The notes beneath the pieces were generated by a model. It searched no databases. It saw nothing but the letters and a program-made list of their open reading frames with translations, and was not told the DNA's origin. From Paenibacillus gorillae (GTDB taxonomy: Bacteria > Bacillota > Bacilli > Paenibacillales > Paenibacillaceae), in contig NZ_CBVJ010000076.1 of NCBI RefSeq assembly GCF_000513275.1, positions 32,698-96,697 on the forward strand: a stretch of DNA of 64,000 nucleotides, given 5' to 3'. Positions 9,097 through 18,181 of the stretch are shown here, piece after piece. Numbering within the stretch: position 1 is the first letter of the stretch; each line of letters begins with the position of its first letter. A program made the position numbers and the translations under genes.

Positions 9097-9756
9097 TTAT
9101 TGCATTTTTTGCAGCAATTGAATCCGGTAAGCTTCGCTCTCCAGCGAGGCGATTTCCTCGAATTCCTCTTTGGTGAGCACCTTTGGCTCTTTAATCGCTT
9201 TTGCGATCAAGAAAATTTTCGAGCTTTCCTCGACCACTTCGGTCCGGTAATACGCTTCGCGCAAATTGCGGCCTGTCGTAACCAATCCGTGGTTGCCGAG
9301 CAGAATCGAACTTGCGTCGTTTACTTTTTCAACAAGCGCTTCAGCCAATTTGTCCGTTGTAGGCAATACGTATGGCACGTAAACTGTTTTGCCAACGAGA
9401 GCTGCCTGGTCCGGGAACATAATCGGAAGCTCTGTCTCCACGAGCGTGAACGCGATGCAATAAGGCGGATGCGTATGAACAATTGCTCCGATCGACGGAT
9501 TTGCCCGGTAAGCCCACAGATGCATCAGTACTTCAGAGGAAGGACGCAGACCGATGTCTGTAATGGCTCCCGTCTCGATATCCACCTCTACCCATTGCTC
9601 CGGCTCTACTTCATCCAGTGCAAAGCCGCTTGGGGAAAGATACATTTTACCCTCATGCTTGGCGCTAATATTGCCGCCGGGACCAACCACCAATTTATTA
9701 GCTACCGTTTTTTTTGCGTATTTGCACAGTTCCTGACGAATGTCCATGCTGCTCAT
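9097..9756 (-). CDS. fucA: L-fuculose-1-phosphate aldolase (class II aldolase)
   Basis: A 219-residue AraD/FucA-type zinc aldolase. Zinc ligands His94 and His96 (HTHPP) and His156 (GNHGLV) and the catalytic Glu75 (PSSEV) are in place; GPGGNIS near residue 25 is the phosphate-binding loop. It splits L-fuculose 1-phosphate into dihydroxyacetone phosphate and L-lactaldehyde. No lactaldehyde dehydrogenase or propanediol oxidoreductase gene is seen in the cluster. GGGGGAAAATAGG precedes the ATG. Confidence 0.9.
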   Translation of the reverse strand: MSSMDIRQELCKYAKKTVANKLVVGPGGNISAKHEGKMYLSPSGFALDEVEPEQWVEVDIETGAITDIGLRPSSEVLMHLWAYRANPSIGAIVHTHPPYCIAFTLVETELPIMFPDQAALVGKTVYVPYVLPTTDKLAEALVEKVNDASSILLGNHGLVTTGRNLREAYYRTEVVEESSKIFLIAKAIKEPKVLTKEEFEEIASLESEAYRIQLLQKMQ

Positions 9757-9858
9757 CCTATTTTCCCCCGATCCCTAATATCGTTTATCTGCCTAATGGC
9801 ATAGCGCAGCCGAGCGCCTCTCGGGTGGGAGAAACGGCTCGGCATGCGTCAAGCTAGC

Positions 9859-11649
9859 TTAGTTGTACAGTGGTCCAAAATTGCTGCAAGCGCGGTAGTC
9901 GGCGCTTTCTTTGCTTTCTGTGCCGAACAGGCCCCAAACGCGTGGACGGAAGATTTTCTCTTCCGGCACGTTGTGCATGTTAACCGGAATGCGCAGCATC
10001 GAGGCCAGCGTAATCAGATCCGCGCCGATATGGCCGTAGCTGATCGAGCCATGGTTCGCTCCCCAATTGTCCATAACGTCATAGACTGTCGTGAACGCGC
10101 CTTCGCCTGTCAAGACAGGTGCAAACCAAGTTGTCGGCCAAGTGGAGTCCGTACGTTTGTCGAGCGTGTCATGCACATCTGAGGGCAGATCAACGGAATA
10201 GCCTTCCGCGATTTGCAGCACAGGCCCGATTCCTTTAACCAAGTTGATACGGGACATCGTCATTGGCATGCCGCCGCGAGTCAGGAAGTCCGAAGAGAAG
10301 CCGCCGCCGCGGAAATATTCCACGCCAGCCGGACGCCATGAAGTCGCAGACAAGCAGTCAGCTGCTTCCTTCTCCGTAATATCCCAGAACGGCTTGAGCG
10401 CCGGCTTACCGTCGATCTGCTGTTCGCCAGTACCGTCCAGCGTCGCTGAGCCGGAGTTGATCAAGTGAAGAATACCGCCGGCAGCATGGCCTGTCAGCTC
10501 GTGGCCCGTCACGCGTTTAACGGATTCAGGACTCCAGTACGTACGCACATCGGCGAAAATTTGCGCCGTATTCGTCAGCAAGTAGCCGAAGAGCATAACG
10601 ACGCCATTCAAGCTGTCATTCTCCGTCGATACGAGGAATGGAGGACGGATGCCGTTCCAGTCAAAGGAAGAGTTCAAGATCGACTCCATAAAGTCACCGT
10701 TCGGGAAATGGTCCGTCCATTGACGTTGACCCTGGAAGCCGGAGACGATCGCATTATGTCCCATCGCCTCTTCACCGAAGCCAAGCTCAGCTAGACGCGG
10801 ATTGCCAACCATCAGATCGCGGGCGATGAGTGCCATTTTGACAACAGTCTCCCAGTCCTTGTCCTTCTGCTCACGCGTCGTTTGAATGCTGGCCGGGTTG
10901 TTGTCCGGACCCTCGAGGCAGTTTTCTTTCGTCCATGCAAGCGCTTTCTCGAATTCCGCAACATCATAGATTTGCTCTTCGAAGCGGCGTACAAATTCGG
11001 ACATATCGATATATTCAGTGCGCATGCCCAGATACTCCTGGAAGAACGCATCATTAACGATGGAACCAGCGATACCCATCGATACAGAGCCCATCGACAG
11101 ATAGGATTTGCCGCGCATGTAAGCAACAACCAGACCTGCATTTGCGAACGAAAGCAGCTTGCTCTTCACATCCTGCGGAATCGAAGTGTCAGATGCTTCT
11201 TGTACCTCTTGACCGTAGATACCGAAAGCAGGAATGCCTTTTTGCGCATAGCCGGACAATACAGCAGCCAAATAAACCGCACCAGGACGCTCTGTGCCGT
11301 TAAAGCCCCATACTGCGTTTGGAATCGATGCATTCATGTCCATCGTTTCCGTACCATAACACCAGCAAGGCGTTACCGTTATCGATACCCCTACATTTTC
11401 ACGGGCAAATTTATCCGCGCAAGCAGCTGCTTCCGCCACGCCGCCGATGGTGCTGTCTGCAATGACGCATTCCACCCGTTCGCCGTTCGGATAGCGCAAG
11501 TGCTCCGAGATCAAATCGGCGACCGATTGCGCCATATTCATCGTTTGTACTTCAAGCGACTCGCGAACCCCTTTGCGACGACCGTCAATCGTTGGACGAA
11601 TACCGATCTTCGGGAAACCACTTTGAAAGCGATATGCTGTATCCACCAT
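9859..11649 (-). CDS. fucI: L-fucose isomerase
   Basis: A 596-residue protein, close to the 591 residues of E. coli FucI, similar along its full length in the parts that can be judged ([18 protein letters not shown] near the N terminus, [40 protein letters not shown] near the C terminus). It is a Mn-dependent aldose-ketose isomerase turning L-fucose into L-fuculose; D-arabinose is a known side substrate of the family. It is the first gene of the operon, with GGAGGG six bases before ATG. A 100-bp gap to fucA holds a 7-bp hairpin (GCCGAGC arms near 9809 and 9835). Confidence 0.93.
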   Translation of the reverse strand: MVDTAYRFQSGFPKIGIRPTIDGRRKGVRESLEVQTMNMAQSVADLISEHLRYPNGERVECVIADSTIGGVAEAAACADKFARENVGVSITVTPCWCYGTETMDMNASIPNAVWGFNGTERPGAVYLAAVLSGYAQKGIPAFGIYGQEVQEASDTSIPQDVKSKLLSFANAGLVVAYMRGKSYLSMGSVSMGIAGSIVNDAFFQEYLGMRTEYIDMSEFVRRFEEQIYDVAEFEKALAWTKENCLEGPDNNPASIQTTREQKDKDWETVVKMALIARDLMVGNPRLAELGFGEEAMGHNAIVSGFQGQRQWTDHFPNGDFMESILNSSFDWNGIRPPFLVSTENDSLNGVVMLFGYLLTNTAQIFADVRTYWSPESVKRVTGHELTGHAAGGILHLINSGSATLDGTGEQQIDGKPALKPFWDITEKEAADCLSATSWRPAGVEYFRGGGFSSDFLTRGGMPMTMSRINLVKGIGPVLQIAEGYSVDLPSDVHDTLDKRTDSTWPTTWFAPVLTGEGAFTTVYDVMDNWGANHGSISYGHIGADLITLASMLRIPVNMHNVPEEKIFRPRVWGLFGTESKESADYRACSNFGPLYN

Positions 11650-11696
11650 AATAAACCCTCCAATGTTAAAATGAGTGCCGGTATCGAATCATTTGC

Positions 11697-11708
11697 GTTA
11701 CCGATAAC
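11697..11708. promoter_or_regulatory. LacI-type operator between fucI and the regulator gene
   Basis: GTTACC/GATAAC is a 12-bp near-palindrome with a central CG, the geometry of LacI-family sites. It overlaps the predicted transcription start of fucI, three bases after the -10 box, so a bound repressor would block initiation. Confidence 0.55.
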
Positions 11709-11711
11709 TCC

Positions 11712-11740
11712 AATTTATCAAGGCTGTACCTTGCTGTCAA
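11712..11740 (-). promoter_or_regulatory. promoter of the fuc operon
   Basis: Minus strand: perfect -35 TTGACA (11735-11740), 17-bp spacer, -10 TAAATT (11712-11717) with extended TG-A. Confidence 0.75.
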
Positions 11741-11792
11741 CTTCTTTCTCTTGTAATATAAAATTATGATTTGACGCGAGGAGCTTAACGGT

Positions 11793-12809
11793 ATGGTTAC
11801 GATCTATGATATTGCCGCCAAAGCGAATGTATCGGCTATGACGGTTTCTAGAGTTATCAATAACACAGGACGGATTAGCGAGAAGACGAAGGCTAAGGTC
11901 AAGAAAGTGATGGAGGAAATGAATTATGTGCCGAATCAGATGGCGCGCAGCCTCGTTCTTCAGCAGACACGGATTCTTTTTCTCCTAATTACCGATATTA
12001 CAAACCCCTTCTATACGACATTGTCACGCGGAGCGGAGGATGCCGCTACGAAAAACGGCTATCGCCTCCTGTTCGGCAACAGCGATGAGAATCTGGAGAA
12101 GGAAGCCGGCTACATGAATACGATTCTGACTACGCGGGTAGACGGCGTGCTCATCGCTCCTACCGGCGATCCTTCACTGCCTCACCTAGAGCAGCTGCGC
12201 TTGCATAATATTCCGTTTGTGCTGCTCGACCGTGAAGTACCCGGTATCGAATGCGACATCGTGCTTGGCGATAGCAAAGAAGGAGCCCGGCAGCTCGTTG
12301 ACCAACTGGCCAGCCAAGGCCATAAGCATATCGCCTTGGTTAATGGCTCCAGCTCTGTCTCCAGTGCCAGAATGCGGCGGTTAGGCTATGAGGAGGCGCT
12401 CAAGCTGAACGGACTGCCGCTGCATGAAGATCGGGTTTTCGAGACGAGCTTCGGCCCGCGCAGCGACCTGACCGGCCTTGACGCATGGATCAGCTCGCTG
12501 GATCCGCTGCCTTCGGCCATCGTAGCCGGCAACAACGTGCTGGCTGTCGAAGTGATCGGACTGCTGCGCAAACGCGGACTGCGTATCCCTGAAGACATCT
12601 CCATCGTCTGCTTCGATGACTTCGGCCCCTACTCCGAGATCGATCCCTTCATTACAGTGGTCGCGCAGCAAGCTTACCAATTCGGCTATATGGGCATGCA
12701 GATGCTCATCGACCGGATTCAGAACCGCGAGGATGCCGGTCCGTGGAAAAAGATCGTGCTCCCCGCTGAGCTCGTCGTCCGCAGCTCTGTGAAGCGGCTG
12801 GTTGACTAA
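11793..12809 (+). CDS. LacI-family repressor of the fuc operon
   Basis: A 338-residue LacI/GalR regulator: HTH at residues 1-25 (TIYDIAAKANVSAMTVSRVIN), hinge helix MNYVPNQMARSLV, then a periplasmic-binding-like sensor domain starting LFLLITDITNPFY. It is divergent from fucI and shares a 143-bp control region with it. AGGAG lies ten bases before ATG. L-fucose, L-fuculose or a phosphorylated form as inducer is inferred from the neighbours only. Confidence 0.9.
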   Translation: MVTIYDIAAKANVSAMTVSRVINNTGRISEKTKAKVKKVMEEMNYVPNQMARSLVLQQTRILFLLITDITNPFYTTLSRGAEDAATKNGYRLLFGNSDENLEKEAGYMNTILTTRVDGVLIAPTGDPSLPHLEQLRLHNIPFVLLDREVPGIECDIVLGDSKEGARQLVDQLASQGHKHIALVNGSSSVSSARMRRLGYEEALKLNGLPLHEDRVFETSFGPRSDLTGLDAWISSLDPLPSAIVAGNNVLAVEVIGLLRKRGLRIPEDISIVCFDDFGPYSEIDPFITVVAQQAYQFGYMGMQMLIDRIQNREDAGPWKKIVLPAELVVRSSVKRLVD

Positions 12810-12875
12810 GCAAGCGGGCGGGTATATAAATGAAACTGTGCAATTCAGCTATTCCTCTCCCGGCTTAGACATTCC

Positions 12876-12918
12876 TTAAACGAAGCGGCTTCGCAAATAG
12901 CGAAGCCGCTTTCGTTTG
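12876..12918 (+). terminator. hairpin after the lacI-type gene, possible terminator
   Basis: Arms GAAGCGGCTTCGC and GCGAAGCCGCTTTC with a 5-base loop, followed only by a weak T-tract (TTTCGTTT). It belongs to the same AGCGAAG-type hairpin family as the island behind it, so it may be repeat rather than dedicated terminator. Confidence 0.5.
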
Positions 12919-13300
12919 TGGCAGTTGTCTAACGGCCTAACGGCCAGTAAATATGCTTGAAGGCAGCTAAGAGGGACTTCGCTGATCACTTCAGCGTTGC
13001 ATTTTCGCTATTAACGGAGAATTGAGTCGCCAAAAGGGACTAGCTAGAACTCATCATGGCTGCCCTCTGAATGGCTTGCAACGAAGCAGCTTCGCTAATT
13101 AACGAAGCTACCTTCGCTGCAGGAGTCAATGTGCGGTTGTTACCGCAGCGGAGCGAAGCAAACTTCGCTATTGGTGAACCAAGGTTCGCGAAGAACGAAA
13201 ATCACTTCGCTAATTGAACAAAACGGCTTAGAGCATAGGCAAATAGCGAATATGGCTTCGTTAGATAGCGAAGCAGCTTCGCTGGAGGCGCAAAACAGCT
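12919..13300. repeat. non-coding island of degenerate AGCGAAG/CTTCGCT hairpins
   Basis: About 380 bases without a supported gene. AGCGAAG or AACGAAG and their complements CTTCGCT and CTTCGTT recur every 20-50 bases in both orientations, making several small stem-loops (for example around 13090-13125, 13148-13170 and 13250-13285). Open frames here lack ribosome sites and follow the repeats. The same motif returns at 47908-48128. Confidence 0.6.
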
Positions 13301-13304
13301 TTGC

Positions 13305-13349
13305 AAAAAAAAGACTAGCCCTTGAGCATCAAATCTGCTCAAAGGCCAG
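13305..13349 (-). terminator. terminator of the sugar ABC operon
   Basis: Stem 13315-13327 with 13337-13349 (two G-U pairs), 9-base loop, followed by eight U on the minus strand. Confidence 0.85.
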
Positions 13350-13368
13350 CCTGGTTTACTGTTTAAAA

Positions 13369-14817
13369 CTACTCAACTTTAATGGAATCAAAGAATTTCT
13401 CTTGAACAAGCTTAGCTGCAGCATCCAATTGACCTTGCAGGTCAGTGCCTTTTTTGGAGAAGACTTCTTGAATGACGTTAGCCATAGCGCCGTAGTAATC
13501 TTGCGTGTTGTACTGCGCTTCTGCTTTACCGTCCAGCAATTTATTCGATTCAGCGTTGTATTTGTATACATTGTCGTATTTGTCGAAGATTGCTTGAAGT
13601 TTTTTGCCATATTCCGAATCCGCTGCAAAGTAGTTGATGTGCGGCGGAATAAAGAATTTGCCTTCCGTTTTACGAGTTTGGATATCCTTCTCGATTGCTG
13701 CCAAATAGTTGTCTGTGAAATAGTCAAACGTAATGTAGCGGAATGCCATTTCTTGCTCGTCTTTCGTAGCGTTAGGGTTAATGATCAGGTAGTCGCCACC
13801 CAGAACGCCAGTGTGCTTGCCGCCTTTTTCAGCTGCAGGCATCGGGTAAGTCAGAACGTCTTCAATTTTCATACCGCCTTGGTTCAAAGCTTGCTCCAGA
13901 ATGTTCTCAGCACCAGCCATAACCATTGCTGTACGTCCATTTGCAAATGCGCCTAATGCATCGCCCCAGCCCAGTGCCCAGTCTTGCGGAATAACGTTTG
14001 CTTCCCATCTCAGCTTGTTGTAGAACTCAAGCGCTTTCAAGCCAGCTTCGGAGTTGAATGCAGATGTTACTTTGCCGTCAACTGTTTGCACATCGCCGCC
14101 TGCTTCGAACAAGAAGTTCGTCCAGTTCCAGCCAGCTTCTGTTCCTTTACCCATAGGAGCGATACCAGCGATGCCTTTTTTCGTGTCGGCTACGCCTTTT
14201 GCTGTGTTCAGCATATCTTCCCAAGTCCAGTCATAGGAAGGAAGGGCAACGCCTTTTTCATCCAGCATTTTTTTGTTCACAACAGTCGTTACTACGTAGC
14301 CTTTTTGCGGTACGCCGTAAATTTTACCGTTGATGTTAAACGTGTTTTGCAATACAGGGTTGATTTGATCTTTGAATTCATAGTTATCATACAGTTCAGT
14401 GATGTCAGCCGCCCAGCCTTTTTACAACCAGGAAGCTCGCTTCTGTCGCAAACGTGTTGTAGAACGTTGGCGCTTCATTCGCAGCCATTTTAATTCCGAT
14501 TTCTTCCGGTTTATAGTGCCAATCGCTCTTCACGATTTCAACATTCGGATAAACGGCGTTAAAACGTGCAATTTTGTCGTCTTCCATCTTGCGGTTTTCC
14601 ACTTGGTCAGGCAGCGGATAGTAGATACTGATTTTAATTTTTTCTTTGTAATGTCATCTTCCGGTGCCGCCGTTGCGTCTGTCGTAGCTTCCGGTTTTTG
14701 CGTTTCCGTGTTCGGTTCTTTTGTCGGTTCGTTGTTGTTTTTGCTTCCGCCGCTGCAAGCCGAAAGCATGGAGATCAAAAGGACAAGACTGATAAAAATG
14801 CCTGCGTATTTACGCAT
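13369..14817 (-). CDS. CUT1 sugar ABC transporter solute-binding lipoprotein, broken by two compensating frameshifts
   Basis: The frame from ATG 14817 (AAGGGGAG upstream) gives a lipoprotein signal peptide with lipobox SAC, then a Thr/Glu/Pro linker. Around 14638-14643 one A is missing from an A-run, and near 14425 one A is extra. The stretch between them is clearly the same protein read in another frame (RKMEDDKIARFNAVYPNVEI; ANEAPTFYNTFATEASF), and after 14425 the main frame resumes through to a normal C terminus. Total length would be 482 residues, usual for the family. It captures a sugar for the two permeases just upstream. No ATPase gene is present; CUT1 importers in Firmicutes commonly share MsmK/MsmX (family knowledge). 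Probably an intact gene with sequencing errors; a pseudogene is the alternative. Confidence 0.8.
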
Positions 14818-14939
14818 GGAAACTCCCCTTTTCGCTTCGAAATGTTGTTGCATATTCATCATAAGGGAGCGCAGCGATACAACACGAGGTGTATTCCTAT
14901 TCCGATTGTGTGCATCATTACGCTCCGTGAAATTTGTCA

Positions 14940-15815
14940 TTAGCCTTTTACTCCGCCCAAATGCAAGCCTCTCATAATGTACTTTTGGAAGACCAAGAAT
15001 ATGGCGATCGGCGGAAGCATGACGAAGGTCAGAATAGCGAAGCGAATGTTGACATCCATCCTTTGTGCTTCTATGACATACTTGTAAATAGCCGTTGCCA
15101 GCGGATAGCGTTGGTTATTGTGCATGACGAGCGATGGCCAGAACCAGTCATTCCATGCCGTCGAAAAGACGAAGATCGCGAGTGTCGAAAAGATCGGAAT
15201 CGACAATGGTACGGCAATTTGCGTGTACGTTCTCCATTCAGAGGCTCCGTCGATTCTTGCCGCTTCGAACATTTCAAAGTGAAGGTCGTCGAAGAAATTT
15301 TTAAGCAGCAGCAGGAAAAATGCATTAGCGCCAGCCGGCAGCCAGAATGCTGCAAACGTATTCAACAGTCCCAAATCCTTCAGGTTCAAAAAGTTCGGAA
15401 TGATGTACGTTGTTGGAGGAATAAACAGCGTCATCATGAAGAAAAACTGCACCATTTTTTTACGAGGCACATTAAGCTTGGATAAGCTGAATGCAGCAAG
15501 TCCCAGCACGCCGATCGTTACAACCATATTGCCCAGGAAGATAAACATCGTATTGCGGAAAAAGAGCGGAAGCTCAATGAAATTCCACGCTTTCTTGTAG
15601 TTCTCGAAATGCCATCCATCCTGCGGCAGGAAATGCGGCGGGAAAGAATTGACCTCCACATTTGCCTTCATACCGTTGAACAACGTAGACAAAATCGGAT
15701 ACAACATCGATGCAACCATAGCAATAATAACGAGTATCATGATACCGTAACCGATCTGGTTCGGTCTTCTCTTAAAGTCATGCGGGGACATTATCCCCCT
15801 GTCCAATGGCTTCAT
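14940..15815 (-). CDS. CUT1 sugar ABC transporter permease (MalG/LplC type)
   Basis: A 291-residue permease with about six membrane spans and the EAA loop EAARIDGASEWRTYTQIAVPLS. It starts two bases after the stop of the other permease, with AGGGGAAAA upstream. Subunit of the importer whose expression is probably driven by the adjacent YesM/YesN pair. Confidence 0.88.
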   Translation of the reverse strand: MKPLDRGIMSPHDFKRRPNQIGYGIMILVIIAMVASMLYPILSTLFNGMKANVEVNSFPPHFLPQDGWHFENYKKAWNFIELPLFFRNTMFIFLGNMVVTIGVLGLAAFSLSKLNVPRKKMVQFFFMMTLFIPPTTYIIPNFLNLKDLGLLNTFAAFWLPAGANAFFLLLLKNFFDDLHFEMFEAARIDGASEWRTYTQIAVPLSIPIFSTLAIFVFSTAWNDWFWPSLVMHNNQRYPLATAIYKYVIEAQRMDVNIRFAILTFVMLPPIAIFLVFQKYIMRGLHLGGVKG

Positions 15816-15817
15816 TG

Positions 15818-16747
15818 TTAGTTTTCCCCTTTCCGCTGCAGCCTGTATTGCAAAACGCCGATGCCGCCCAATACGAGGAACATGAGTACACCCAGCGCCG
15901 ATGCAACGCCGTAATCAAGTCTCGTGAACGCATTCTTGACGATATATAGCGAGTACGTAAGCGTCGCTTTATTAGGTCCGCCGTCAAGCATAGCGAGTTG
16001 AGATTGATAGCCTTGCGTTGTTGCAATAATTTGCAGAATCAAGAGAAGTCCAACCAATTTGCTGATGGAAGGCAATGTAATGTACCGGATCCGGTTCCAG
16101 ACGCCGGCGCCGTCAATTTCAGCCGCTTCGTACCAGTCGCGAGGAATACTAAGTACAGCAGCCAAATAAATCAGCATGGCAGAACCGAAGGATTGCCAAG
16201 TTTCCATGAAGACAATTGATATCATCGACCAGCTTTTATTGGTCATAAAGGCTATGGGGTCCAGTCCCATTTTTGTGATTAGCCCGTTGATCGGGCCAAC
16301 AGAATCATAGAACCAGCGCCATAGGCCGTAGAGAACGACAAAGGGAAGAACGTTAGGCAAATAAGCAGCCACCCGTACAAACCCTTGAAACCGGCGCAAT
16401 TCAGATATTGCAATCGCAAACAATATCGGAACCCAGAAGCCGATAACAAGACATAGCAACATGTAATATAACGTATTTTTCACTGCAATCAATACATCGC
16501 TGTCGCCAAAGACGGACTTATAATTGTCGAAGCCGACAAAATTGTCGCCTTTGACAAAATCGATGTGATAGAAGCTGTATACAAATCCTTTTACAATCGG
16601 CACCCATAGAAACAGGATGAAGATTGCAATTGCGGGCAATAGAAACAAGAGTCCCCAAAAATATTTCCTTGTCCCGCGGGCCAGCCTGCTCTTCTGCTTA
16701 GGTGCGGTATCCGGCGGCCCATACATAGCTGGTGTTGATTGTTCCAT
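15818..16747 (-). CDS. CUT1 sugar ABC transporter permease (MalF/LplB type)
   Basis: A 309-residue permease with an N-terminal cytoplasmic tail, about six membrane spans and the EAA loop EAAEIDGAGVWNRIRYITLPS. First gene of the transport block; GAGGGAG precedes the ATG. The LplB-like sequence suggests a complex plant or yeast oligosaccharide as cargo, but the sugar cannot be read from sequence. Confidence 0.88.
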   Translation of the reverse strand: MEQSTPAMYGPPDTAPKQKSRLARGTRKYFWGLLFLLPAIAIFILFLWVPIVKGFVYSFYHIDFVKGDNFVGFDNYKSVFGDSDVLIAVKNTLYYMLLCLVIGFWVPILFAIAISELRRFQGFVRVAAYLPNVLPFVVLYGLWRWFYDSVGPINGLITKMGLDPIAFMTNKSWSMISIVFMETWQSFGSAMLIYLAAVLSIPRDWYEAAEIDGAGVWNRIRYITLPSISKLVGLLLILQIIATTQGYQSQLAMLDGGPNKATLTYSLYIVKNAFTRLDYGVASALGVLMFLVLGGIGVLQYRLQRKGEN

Positions 16748-16843
16748 TATGTCTCCCTCATTTCTTATCTATCGCTCCATCTCATTGTAGAAAAAAAGAC
16801 CCCTACTAGATAAGGTGCGTATCTAAGCTAATGATAGGCAATT

Positions 16844-18181
16844 TTACTTCTTTAGCTCGCTAGGACTAATTCCGAAATATTTTTTGAAAATTTTGCTAAA
16901 ATGCTCGGGCGATTCGTACCCGACCCGTTCCGATATTTCATAGCGCCGCAAGTCGGTCTGAAGAAGCAGCCGACGGCTCTCTTCCATTCGCAATTTAATA
17001 ACATACTCCCATAAATTGATGCCGGTTTCCTTTTTGAACAAGTAGCTTAAATAATTCGGGCTTACGTGATTGTTATGCGCGACCTCATGCAAGGTCAGCC
17101 CCTTTTGCGCATAACGTTCGTGAATGTACGTCTTCGCTTTGTCTACGATCATGCTGGTCTGTGCGCTCAGCTCTTCTTCGGATGGCTGCTTCGGATAGAG
17201 ACTCCAATTGAAATCACCGTAATAAAAGACGAAATGATCCGGATGCTGCCCGCTGAGCTGCAGCGCTTTGTTCGATTGCTCATTTAATACATTGAGATAC
17301 TCGATCCCTTTCATAATCTGACTGATTCCGACCATGCTCGATATGCCTAAAAACTTATGAATGTTGAAATTAAGACTGCGGCCGATCATATCAAGCTCAT
17401 TGACACGATCAGCTCCCGCTTCCTCATACTGCTCCTCGTTCCATTGCAAAATAACGCCGATTTCTTGATCGGAGCAATAGAAGGCGGTATGGCTTCTCTG
17501 CTCGTTGAGCAGCTCGTTCGTTATGTTAAGTGCGGCATATTGCAGCAGCTTGCTGTCACCACTAACAAGCTTTCGTTTGCTGTCGTCTGGCCCGCCTTTC
17601 CAGTTTAATCGAATACGCAGCATCGAGAAATACGGGCCGGCCAGCCGAATCCCGTGCTTCGCTTCCAGCTTCCCCGTAAGCTCGATTGCACCTCGCGGAT
17701 CAGCTACGAGACGGTTTAGCCAATCCACGCTTTGCGGGAGCGGTTCTGCCATATGAAAATGCTCCCGCAAGCCCGCGATGAGCTCATCTTGCCCCGCCGG
17801 CTCCGGCTTGCGCATTTTGAGCAGCACATTCCTTACCGTATCCAGAAATTGATCGCCATTCAACGGCTTGATCAAATAATCCTTCGCCCCGAGCCGCAGC
17901 GCCATTTGCGCATACTGGAATGTCTCGTGAGCGGATATGATAATGGTCTCTATCCAAGGCTTAATCATTTTCGCCTGCTGCATCAATTCAATGCCGTTCA
18001 TCGTTCCCATTTGTATATCTGTAACTAGCAGGTCAATATCCTCCGCCCGCAAGTAATCCAGTGCCTCGTATCCATTATGCGCCATGTGAATCGTCTGAAT
18101 ATCGATGCCAGAAGCGGCCAGAAGGCTGCAAAGCCCTTTACAGATCAACGGTTCATCATCAACGACCAATATCGTATACAT
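16844..18181 (-). CDS. response regulator, YesN type (receiver + AraC HTH)
   Basis: A 445-residue protein from ATG 18181 (GGGGGAGCG upstream); an earlier in-frame TTG is less likely. Receiver domain residues 1-120 with acidic pocket Asp8/Asp9 and phospho-acceptor Asp55 (LVTDIQM), then a long middle part, and a C-terminal AraC/XylS double HTH (about 345-445; YLSYLFKKETGINLWEYVIKLR). It overlaps the kinase gene by 23 bases. Such pairs sense sugars and switch on the adjacent CUT1 importer. Confidence 0.92.
   Translation of the reverse strand: MYTILVVDDEPLICKGLCSLLAASGIDIQTIHMAHNGYEALDYLRAEDIDLLVTDIQMGTMNGIELMQQAKMIKPWIETIIISAHETFQYAQMALRLGAKDYLIKPLNGDQFLDTVRNVLLKMRKPEPAGQDELIAGLREHFHMAEPLPQSVDWLNRLVADPRGAIELTGKLEAKHGIRLAGPYFSMLRIRLNWKGGPDDSKRKLVSGDSKLLQYAALNITNELLNEQRSHTAFYCSDQEIGVILQWNEEQYEEAGADRVNELDMIGRSLNFNIHKFLGISSMVGISQIMKGIEYLNVLNEQSNKALQLSGQHPDHFVFYYGDFNWSLYPKQPSEEELSAQTSMIVDKAKTYIHERYAQKGLTLHEVAHNNHVSPNYLSYLFKKETGINLWEYVIKLRMEESRRLLLQTDLRRYEISERVGYESPEHFSKIFKKYFGISPSELKK

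Noticed and set aside
9809..9841. Riboswitch or attenuator between fucI and fucA
   Set aside because: Only a 7-bp stem without T-tract; probably a processing or stability hairpin, so not listed as a regulator.
13129..13956. Long plus-strand open frame (275 codons) across the repeat island and the binding-protein gene
   Set aside because: No ribosome site; the second half is antisense to the solute-binding protein and the first half follows the hairpin repeats.
14638..14643. Programmed frameshifting in the solute-binding protein gene
   Set aside because: A-runs of five or six bases are short for transcriptional slippage, two opposite shifts would be needed, and the same kind of indel occurs in rplT, so sequencing error is simpler.
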